Shown: piece after piece, positions 45,924 to 54,172 of the stretch
Layout: the number at the start of each line of letters is the position of its first letter
Numbering within the stretch: the first letter of the stretch is position 1
Origin: Petunia secreta
Lineage: Eukaryota; Streptophyta; Magnoliopsida; Solanales; Solanaceae
DNA: 64,000 nucleotides
Assembly (NCBI GenBank): GCA_029990175.1
Contig: JARKIP010000005.1
Coordinates: 32,683,501 to 32,747,500, forward strand
Direction of reading: 5' to 3'
Position numbers and translations under genes: made by a program
The notes under the pieces: generated by a model
Seen by the model: the letters and a program-made list of their open reading frames with translations, nothing else
The model's database searches: none
What the model was told of the DNA's origin: nothing

Positions 45924-47118
45924 ACGGTTTGAGTTTGTTCTTACAACCTCAATCCTGTTCATTATTTTCGTGCGTTTGTGTCTCTGTTTTCCTTTTCGTG
46001 TTCTTGGTTTTGTTACTGTTGGTGTTGTTATTTTTACAAAAAAAAAAAAAAAAAAAGTGTTAAAAGAAAATTCAAAAATTGTGTTTGATTGTTGGTTGTT
46101 TGGGAAAAACAACCATTGATTCTTGTTCACCATCGAAGTCTGAATCCAACGAGTACCCGACGTACTGATTTTGTGACTAGGGTTTCTTGGTGAATTTTTG
46201 GACTGTTTTGAGCTTTAATGGTGACTGAAAACTCGAACCCCACTGTGTTTGGAAGAAACCGGTGAAGAATGGTGGTTCTTGAGTGATTTGGGTTTGTTTG
46301 TTGCTTAAAAATCGAAGTTCTGAGTATAAATCGAAGTCCGTACGCCGGAAACTTGTTACAAATCATAACAGTGTACGACTCGAACGAGCTGGTTCTTAGC
46401 TCGAAGAACTTGAACTGAATTCCTCCGATGCTGATGAAACCGGAGTCGAAAAAGCAACCCAGATCTGTTGAAATTCGTGGTCAGTGAACCGAAGTTGTTG
46501 TGTCCGTACGCCGGATCAAGGTCACTGTTCCATTGAAGAAGAAAGGGGTTAAAATTTTAACATCAAAACCCCCGGTGAAAATTGTCGGCTGAAAAAGGAA
46601 AGTGGATAAGGTAAAACCCTATCCGTACCAAGGAGGGACCACTTTTGTACGGACAGGAGTGGGTGTGATCGAAAAAGATTCCAAAAGGGAATCAAAGGGT
46701 AGATTCTCCTAGGATCTCACTTTCTTTCGTGTCAAAATTCTAGTTGGTGGATCTTTGAGTAATTGTTCTACTCGAGGTCGTACTAACTCTTTTAAGCTGA
46801 TAGGAATTCGTGCGAAGGGGTGACCGAAGTCCAAACTTTCGTAGAAATTCTTTTGACTCCCCGAGCTCAGTTAAAAAGCGTCCGTTCCATCGAGTCGAAC
46901 ATCACTTCACTCTTCCCGAAGAGGCAGTGACTATTGTCGAACTTGAAGGATCTTAGAGGACCGATCAATTGGACGAGCCACTGTTACCAAGTCCTTGAGT
47001 GATCAAAAACCGAACCCATAAATTGAGTGGACCCGAGTGCCACCCATCAAAGGTGAGGGAGTGTGTGAGGTGATTTCTAACCCTAACATTTGTTTGATCT
47101 TTGACTTGTGCAGGTACC
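45924..47118 (+). other. RT11 leader
   Basis: No supported ORF. Nearly the same as the RT8 leader, with an 18-19 base A run near 46038 and the CTTGTGCAG|GTACC splice-like site before gag. Confidence 0.7.
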
Positions 47119-47866
47119 ATGGCTGGAAACGATGGCAAAAGCATTGAGAAGCCCGAGTTGTCGTTAGCCGATCTCATGGCTGCGATACAAGGCATCAGTG
47201 CCGAAGTAAGAGGAGTGAGTGCTCGAGTAGCTAACCTCGAGCAGGGAAGTGCGTCCGTGGCCAAAAATGGGTCCGGCGCTGGAACGAGCGAATCCACTCC
47301 GATGAAACCTGAGCTGTATGCTGAGCTTCTTCGACAACATCAGTTGACGAGTGAAGCAATTCGAAGAGAGCTTAACTTGGGCAATCCCCAAGCACAACAA
47401 AACTTGGGCAATCCCCAAGCTGCTTATCAAAACTTGGGCATTCCCCGAGGAGAAAGAATACCACCTCCAGTGGCCCGAAGAGATCTTGGAGCCGTTGCCG
47501 AGGAGGTTGATGAAGAGGAATTTCCCGAGGACGAATATGAGTGTGAGCTGCCATTCGCTCAACCAAGGCAAGCTCACCGAGGTCGTGGAAATTTCCGAGG
47601 TCGAGGCCGAGGCACAAATGTTGGAAGAAATATTGAGCGTGAGACTAATGATCGAGATGATGAGTTTCCCGAACAGGCTAGAGCTGTTCGAGACTCAAAT
47701 TTGAACAGTGTCAAGATCACTATTCCACCCTTTAAAGGAACTAGTGATCCCGATGAGTATCTTGAATGGAAGTTTAGAATGGAGCGCATCTTTGAAACCA
47801 ATGAGATGACCGATGAGAGAAAAGCTGCCCATGCCATTGCTTCATTCGAAGCTTATGCATCAACGT
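47119..47866 (+). pseudogene. RT11 gag, 5' piece
   Basis: MAGNDGKSIEKPELSLADL..., two LGNPQ repeats (one more than RT8), acidic region, FRGRGRG linker and the start of the capsid domain to EAYAST, where RT12 inserts. The frame resumes at 52855. Confidence 0.87.
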
Positions 47867-48725
47867 TGATGCCGGACAAATTGGAGCCAAAGCGCCAACC
47901 ATCAAGAGCCAAGCTCAAGAGCACAAGGAGTATACATCAAAGGCTCCCGAGGAGGATCCGAGAGTGATTTGAAGTCATGAACTTGATCACGCTTGAGGGA
48001 GGACAAACTACGGACCAAGGAGGAACATCTAGAGTCCATTTTGAGCCATTTCAAGACCTCCCAGGATGAGGCGGACCGCCTACACAAAGAGGCGGACCGC
48101 CTAAACAAAGTCAAGCTTCAGGATCAAGGAGGCGGACCGCCTGAAGTCACTAGGCGGACCGCCTAGTTGGCTGCCACTCTCTGGAAGTTGGAAACAGGTG
48201 GAGCGCCTAGAGGGGGAGGCGGACCGCCTACCCCTGTGTGTGCATTACGGGATTTTCCTATATTTTGATGTGTATTTCCTACTTTAGCCCTAAGTGGCCT
48301 TTATTGTTTTAACCCACTTTGGGGGCATTTTAGACATTACATAGGGCATAGGAGAAGACTATAAATAGCTTCCTTAGTCTTTCATTTCATTTACACGATC
48401 TTGAATATTGAAGAAACTTGAGCAATGCTCTCATTTGAACCCTTGTTGGGAACTTGAATTCAATTGGTGGAATCCAATTTGAACTTCATCCATCTTTGAT
48501 CATTCTATTTGCAAGAGCCGGGTGCCTCTTGAGGATAGTTGCATAGTATAGGTGATCCTTGACTTCACCCGGGGTGTATCGAGACGAGTTCCTCGGTGCT
48601 ACTTAGGTAAACGTTCAAGCCTCGTCTTGCTCTTTATCTCGATATCTTCATCGATATCGCCTATCTTGTTTTAGCTTCCGCATTTTCATATCGTCTTTAG
48701 CTTCCGCGTATTTTTCCCTGCATCA
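47867..48725 (+). repeat. RT12 5' LTR
   Basis: TGATGCCGGAC...CCTGCATCA. Palindromes with GAC centres at about 48052-48233, TATAAATA near 48360. No TRSQAK-like coding at the U3 start. Confidence 0.95.
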
Positions 48726-48727
48726 GT

Positions 48728-48739
48728 TGGTATCAGAGC
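48728..48739 (+). promoter_or_regulatory. RT12 primer binding site
   Basis: TGGTATCAGAGC two bases after the LTR. Confidence 0.92.
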
Positions 48740-49893
48740 ACGGCTAGGCTTCGTTCTTACGAATCCTCGGTCTTGTTCTTATCGTTGTTATCATTGTGTT
48801 GTTTGTTCTTGAAATTAGAAGAAAAACAAAAAAATCCAAAAACTTGAAAATCACAAAAAAATTGCTAGAAATCGTTCGTTGTTACGATTTTGTTGGTTTT
48901 AATTATCCGGGATTGTTTGTTTACGTAATCCCGACAATTGGGTACCAACAAAACTCATTTTGGAGTTGTGAAACAAATTTTTAAAAATCAAACCCAAAAA
49001 TTGAAAAATTCACAAAATTTGCTAGAACTTGTTTGTTGTTATGGATTCTTGGATGTTTGGTATCGGGGATTGTTCTATATAGTTAACCCGTCATTTTGAT
49101 ACCCCCATAACATCATTTGGAGTTGCGGAAAGAAAATCGAAGTTTTCAAATCTTGAAAATTTTGAAAGTTCTTGAAGAACTTGTTCCAAATTCTTGAAAC
49201 AAACTTGTTTTTGGTTGTTTGTTGGATTAAACCATTGGGGTTTGTTTGTTATAGCATATAACACCTTTGGGTATCATCAAAAGTGCAAAACAACTCAAGA
49301 ACCATTGAAAAATTGGGTGCCAAAAGCCAAGAACGCGTTGTTGCACGTTGCAGGAAATGCAAGTAGGCGGACCGCCTACATTTTGAGGCGGACCGCCTCC
49401 CTCTGATAAGCTCTCTGGAATTCTCTGGGCGGACCGCCCACCTGTGGAGGCGGAGCGCCTCTTTCTGGAGCGTGTCCGGATTGTAGTTTTTCGTAGGTTT
49501 TCGCTTTTTGTTGGCTTGTATCCCTTCCGGCTAGTACTTTTCAAGTAACACTCCTACTTTACTAGTACTAGTTCATTGAGCGTATAGGGTTCTCGTGCTT
49601 AGAGGAGAGTAGACCTCAAAGAAGACTCGTAGTTTGATTTTGCTTCAAGTGCGCACCTAAATAGCCTAGCGTTCATCGAGTCCCATCAATTCCACTCTTC
49701 CCGAAGAGTATTTGGTTCTTGTGAACTTAGTTGGTTATCGAGGAGGTTGTTCAACTACGAGGAAGCCATTGAATCAAGTTTGAGTGATAAATCCCCCACC
49801 ACTAAACGAGTGTACCGAGTGACATTCAAAGTGAGGGAGCGGGTGAGGCTTTTACTCTAACCTCTTTATCTTATCCTTGATTTTTGTAGGTAC
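48740..49893 (+). other. RT12 leader with three diverged repeats and palindromes
   Basis: Three modules (about 48880-49010, 49040-49170, 49210-49320), each with a GGGATTGTT- or GGGGTTTGTT-type block followed by GGGTACC or similar and, in two, TTGGAGTTG. Palindromes at 49362-49466 include TGGGCGGACCGCCCA (49426-49440). The 3' splice-like TTTTTGTAG|GTACATGG precedes the ORF. No supported ORF. Confidence 0.72.
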
Positions 49894-51354
49894 ATGGCCG
49901 GAGACGTATACGATACCGTTGAGGTACCGGTAAGCACTTTGGTCAACCTCTTAGCCGAGGTGAGATCCATAAGCTCGAGGTTTGATCGCCTCATAGAGGA
50001 ATGGACCCCGAGTGTCCAAGATGGTACCGAAGGGGGTACTAGTGATGAAGTGTTGGGCAATACCCAACCGTTGGGCACTCCCCAACAAGTGGGCATTCCC
50101 CACAACTTGGGCATTCCCCAAGTAGATGTAACTACTCACTCTAGGAGTAATTCTACTACTCCTATGAGCCAACTAATGGCAAATGAGGGAGTTGGGGAAG
50201 GTGAGCGAGGTGATGACATTCTTGGACCTCATCCCCATGCACTTACACATAAGAGCGTATTAAAAGAAGGAAGAGGAGAGGAAAAACAAATTGAGAGCGA
50301 GGGCACCCTTTGTTCTAACCACGTTTTATTCCCTTCTTCTTCTACTTGCTTGGGCTTGTGTGTAGGTACTCTTGGAGGCAAGCTAGTGGTGCCTCAACCG
50401 ATTGCCTTGGAAGGAAGACAAGAGGATGGAGATCTTCATTGTGAGCTTCATGAAGGAGGAATTGAACGCGACACTTCAAGCGATGTGAGTACTCACGGGA
50501 GCGACTCAAATGTAAGTGTTACCTTTTCCTTTCATGAACATGTTAGCCCCTTGTCTTGCGTAGACTCCAATCTAGTTGTTGCTTGTAATGTCCCTATTGA
50601 ACTTGCAACTAGTGAAGAGTCTAATGGTCGACTAGTGTGTGTTTGTGAACCGCTAGTAGAGAGGAATGAAAAGCCACATCATGATGTGAGCCCGGTATTC
50701 AAAGGACCTCTCTTTAGTGACAATGAAGTAGTTGACCTTGCTTGTGACCCTTGTTATGACACCCCACCCGTATTTGATAAAGGGGAAGATGAGTTATGTG
50801 ACTCCACCCTTGTTGACATAATTGATTTTGGTGGATTTGTGTGTCGTAGTAAGGATGATAGTGACCTTGAGGAGTCCAAATTGCATGAATTGGACAAGGT
50901 TGTCTATGATGACTCCTCAAGTGTGAATGATGAACCTAGCTATGATACTTCACCTTTGCTTGACCATGAAATTGAGGTGCATGCTTTTACTAATCCTATG
51001 TTTGAGAGCATCCTTATTTGTGGTGTTGAGTTGTATCGATCTAGGGTTGAGAGAGAGTTGGAACCTCCGTGGTGTGAGGGATTTGATCCCATAGACAACT
51101 CTTTGTTTGAAACTTCGAGTGAGGAAGATGGTTCTTCTAGTGCCCCTACCCTTGTTGGTTTGGGTTATGATGATGAAGAGACCATTACTAATACCTTCCT
51201 TGAAAGTTTACCTTGTGAGGAGGGTTGTCTTGAGGATGAGATTAGAGGTGAGGAGGAATCTCTTAGTGTGAGTATGAGGGCTTTTAAGAAGGGGAGTGGG
51301 GTATTTGATGCTAATTGTATTGCACTACTTTGTCTATTCCCTCCCATATGTTAA
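49894..51354 (+). CDS. RT12 ORF: gag-like N-terminus joined to the acidic domain (AD)
   Basis: 486 codons from the first ATG after the splice-like site (MAGDVYDTVEV). Residues 1-90 resemble the N-terminus of gag (helix, then TPSVQ and repeated LGTPQ/NLGIPQ). A polar linker follows, then AD from about residue 240: PHHDVSPVFKGPL, CDPCYDTPPVFD, SKLHELDKVVYDDSS, EPPWCEGFDPIDN, ending KKGSGVFDANC. A frame change near 51315-51325 compared with RT10 truncates it; the hydrophobic modules lie in the next ORF. A splice-like TTGTGTGTAG|GTAC lies at 50364/50366. Function unknown. Confidence 0.85.
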   Translation: MAGDVYDTVEVPVSTLVNLLAEVRSISSRFDRLIEEWTPSVQDGTEGGTSDEVLGNTQPLGTPQQVGIPHNLGIPQVDVTTHSRSNSTTPMSQLMANEGVGEGERGDDILGPHPHALTHKSVLKEGRGEEKQIESEGTLCSNHVLFPSSSTCLGLCVGTLGGKLVVPQPIALEGRQEDGDLHCELHEGGIERDTSSDVSTHGSDSNVSVTFSFHEHVSPLSCVDSNLVVACNVPIELATSEESNGRLVCVCEPLVERNEKPHHDVSPVFKGPLFSDNEVVDLACDPCYDTPPVFDKGEDELCDSTLVDIIDFGGFVCRSKDDSDLEESKLHELDKVVYDDSSSVNDEPSYDTSPLLDHEIEVHAFTNPMFESILICGVELYRSRVERELEPPWCEGFDPIDNSLFETSSEEDGSSSAPTLVGLGYDDEETITNTFLESLPCEEGCLEDEIRGEEESLSVSMRAFKKGSGVFDANCIALLCLFPPIC

Positions 51355-51901
51355 CCACACTTTGAGAATTGAGCATGCCAAAACCATTGCGCCACATTTT
51401 GAAAATATTGCCTTGAAGGTTTGGTATGATAATCATGAGCTTAGGGGTCATAGGAACTTTGATTGCTTGATCGTGAATGTTCTATGCCCTAATGATTCCC
51501 TTGCTTGTTATGGTTGTGAGTGCTTGACACTATGGAGCCAAGGACTTGTTGTTCCCTTTGGGTACATGAGCTTCTTGATTGGTATTGATACTTGGCTCTA
51601 TAACAAGAGCGAATTTTCCACCGTGCTTGCACTCACTCTTATTGGACCTACCTACTCGTGTAGTGGAAGGTCTTGGTGTGCTAATCTTGAACTTAGGGAT
51701 TGTAGGGATTTTGATAGCTTAATCTTGCATGTGTCGTGCCCTATTGATCTCTTTGTTTCTTCTTGTGTTGGGAGCACTTCGTTGTTGAACCAAGTACTTG
51801 CTAGTTCCTTCGGGAACATGAGCTTCTTTGTTGCCATTGATACTTGGTTGTACCATAAGAGTGTGTTTTCCCACACTTGTTGCACTAACCTACTCTTGTA
51901 G
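51296..51901 (+). CDS. RT12 downstream ORF: two hydrophobic modules
   Basis: Overlaps the AD ORF by 59 bases in the +1 frame. In RT6 and RT10 this part is in the same frame as the upstream segment, so RT12 has a frameshift or uses frameshifting. Two repeats of about 75-80 residues: LRGHRNFDCLIVNVL...FGYMSFLIGIDTW and LRDCRDFDSLILHVS...FGNMSFFVAIDTW, each with a hydrophobic segment of about 15 residues and a LYHKS- or LYNKS-type end. Possibly membrane-associated; no signal peptide seen. Confidence 0.65.
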   Translation: MGYLMLIVLHYFVYSLPYVNHTLRIEHAKTIAPHFENIALKVWYDNHELRGHRNFDCLIVNVLCPNDSLACYGCECLTLWSQGLVVPFGYMSFLIGIDTWLYNKSEFSTVLALTLIGPTYSCSGRSWCANLELRDCRDFDSLILHVSCPIDLFVSSCVGSTSLLNQVLASSFGNMSFFVAIDTWLYHKSVFSHTCCTNLLL

Positions 51902-51977
51902 TAGGAGTTTTGTTTTTGTTTGTGCTTGTCTTTGATTGTAGGACTTGATGGTTTGATTTCGAGGACGAAATCATTTC

Positions 51978-51990
51978 AAGAAGGGGAGGA
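51978..51990 (+). promoter_or_regulatory. RT12 polypurine tract
   Basis: AAGAAGGGGAGGA directly before the 3' LTR. Confidence 0.88.
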
Positions 51991-52849
51991 TGATGCCGGA
52001 CAAATTGGAGCCAAAGCGCCAACCATCAAGAGCCAAGCTCAAGAGCACAAGGAGTATACATCAAAGGCTCCCGAGGAGGATCCGAGAGTGATTTGAAGTC
52101 ATGAACTTGATCACGCTTGAGGGAGGACAAACTACGGACCAAGGAGAAACATCTAGAGTCCATTTTGAGCCATTTCAAGACCTCCCAGGATGAGGCGGAC
52201 CGCCTACACAAAGAGGCGGACCGCCTAAACAAAGTCAAGCTTCAGGATCAAGGAGGCGGACCGCCTGAAGTCACTAGGCGGACCGCCTAGTTGGCTGCCA
52301 CTCTCTGGAAGTTGGAAACAGGTGGAGCGCCTAGAGGGGGAGGCGGACCGCCTACCCCTGTGTGTGCATTACGGGATTTTCCTATATTTTGATGTGTATT
52401 TCCTACTTTAGCCCTAAGTGGCCTTTATTGTTTTAACCCACTTTGGGGGCATTTTAGACATTACATAGGGCATAGGAGAAGCCTATAAATAGCTTCCTTA
52501 GTCTTTCATTTCATTTACACAATCTTGAATATTGAAGAAACTTGAGCAATGCTCTCATTTGAACCCTTGTTGGGAACTTGAATTCAATTGGTGGAATCCA
52601 ATTTGAACTTCATCCATCTTTGATCATTCTATTTGCAAGAGCCGGGTGCCTCTTGAGGATAGTTGCATAGTATAGGTGATCCTTGACTTCACCCGGGGTG
52701 TATCGAGACGAGTTCCTCGGTGCTACTTAGGTAAACGTTCAAGCCTCGTCTTGCTCTTTATCTCGATATCTTCATCGATATCGCCTATCTTGTTTTAGCT
52801 TCCGCATTTTCATATCGTCTTTAGCTTCCGCGTATTTTTCCCTGCATCA
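51991..52849 (+). repeat. RT12 3' LTR
   Basis: 859 bp copy of 47867-48725, followed by the TSD AACGT. Confidence 0.95.
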
Positions 52850-53193
52850 AACGTGGTGGGAATCTGACAAGAGGCATAGACGAAGGAATGACTATCCCGA
52901 AGTCAATACTTGGCCACAATTGAGAAGAGCAATGGATGCTAAGTATTTGAGTGCCAAATACAGGCAGACTCAAATGCAAAAGCTCTATGAGTTAAAGCAA
53001 GGGTCCAAGTCTGTCCAAGAGTACCACGATGAGTTCGAAAAGGTTCGATTGAATCTTGATCTGGTCGAAGACGAAGAGCAAGCCATTATCAGATTCAAAA
53101 ATGGCTTGGCTAGGGATGTGTCATCTCAATTGAGACTCCACGTGTATCACACGTTGGAAGATGAGTTTGATGCTGCCACCGAAGCTGAAAAAT
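52850..53193 (+). pseudogene. RT11 gag, 3' piece
   Basis: Resumes with the TSD and TWWESDKRHRRR, through KYRQTQMQKLYELKQGSKSV (no stop here, unlike RT8) to EAEKL, cut by the RT14 LTR at 53194. Confidence 0.87.
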
Positions 53194-54009
53194 TGATGTA
53201 GAAAATCAAACGCGGAAAGTAAAAGATAAAGAACGAGACGTAACTCGATCTCTAATCCCAAGTAGCAACGGAGAACTCGTTCCGTTACACCCCGGGAGAA
53301 GGACAAGAACACCTACGCTATGCAACTACCCTCGAGCTAACGCGAGCACGCAAGTAGAATGGTCGGAGAGGAAGAGTATTCATCTAGATCCGCTAGAAGA
53401 CATACAAGTCCAAGATCAAAGGTTTCATTCAATACCAAGAGCCATGCTCATGTTCAATGTTTACATTCATCAATATCAATAATAAGCTAAGTGTAAAATA
53501 AGCTAGGCTTGGATATTTATAGTGTTTCCCAAGCTTACACAAAGACTTAACTACCCTTACTAATAAGGTTCAACAAATAAGCCACGTAGGGCAAAATAGT
53601 AAAAGAAACATAAGTTCAGCAGCTAGGAGGGGCGCCTGGGGCTAGGAGGGGCGCCTGGATCATGCTGAAGCTAGGCTGGGCGCCTGGAGCTAGGCGGGGC
53701 GCCTGGCTTGGCCTTCAGCTAGGCTGGGCGCCTGGCTAGGCTGGGCGCCTGGCTAGGCGGGGCGCCTGGCTAGGTGGGGCGCCTGGGTGCCTTCCATTCT
53801 TGGGCAGTGAGCTTCCTAGGTGGGGCGCCTGGGCTAGGCGGGGCGCCTAGCTATGCTGGGCCTCCTTCCTCCTCCTTAGGCGTGGGGCCTAGTGATGAAA
53901 CCATCCGGAACACTTCCAAAGCCCTTGACTTCAAGTCCTTTGTATCTTCCAAGCTTGGCACATGTCGGAAAGTGTTGGAAAGTGTTTTGGCACGATTTGC
54001 TCTGCATCA
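53194..54009 (-). repeat. RT14 3' LTR
   Basis: 816 bp, TGATGTAGAAAATC...CTCTGCATCA. Array of AGGCGGGGCGCCT-type units at about 53627-53885. Confidence 0.92.
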
Positions 54010-54172
54010 TCCTCCCCTTCTTGAAGAGATTTCGTCCTCGAAATCAATGCATTCATGTTCATGGCATCATCTCTTAGAGGTGCCCAATGCTTTCCTCCTT
54101 TGTAACTCTTGATCGTCACCTTGACATAGGTCTCTTCCAAGATCTCCCTTGCCTTAACATGGAGCTTAGAAC

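Larger units (their letters stand above)
47867..52849 (+). mobile_element. RT12: complete 5-kb non-autonomous element with AD ORF
   Basis: LTRs 47867-48725 and 51991-52849 (859 bp, about three differences seen), TSD AACGT (47862-47866 and 52850-52854), primer site 48728-48739, polypurine tract 51978-51990. The interior has a leader and an AD ORF but no capsid, knuckle, protease, RT or integrase. Young by LTR identity, so moved by enzymes supplied in trans. Confidence 0.95.
45152..53193 (+). mobile_element. RT11: 5' part of an RT8-family element, split by RT12 (47867-52849)
   Basis: LTR 45152-45908, primer site 45912-45923, leader, gag 47119-47866 and, after RT12, 52850-53193, where RT14 enters. 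The gag frame is continuous across the TSD AACGT. It inserted in RT10. Confidence 0.9.

Noticed and set aside
51296..51901. Call the hydrophobic modules an envelope protein
   Set aside because: No signal peptide, furin site or fusion peptide seen; hydrophobic segments are short. Kept as an open possibility only.
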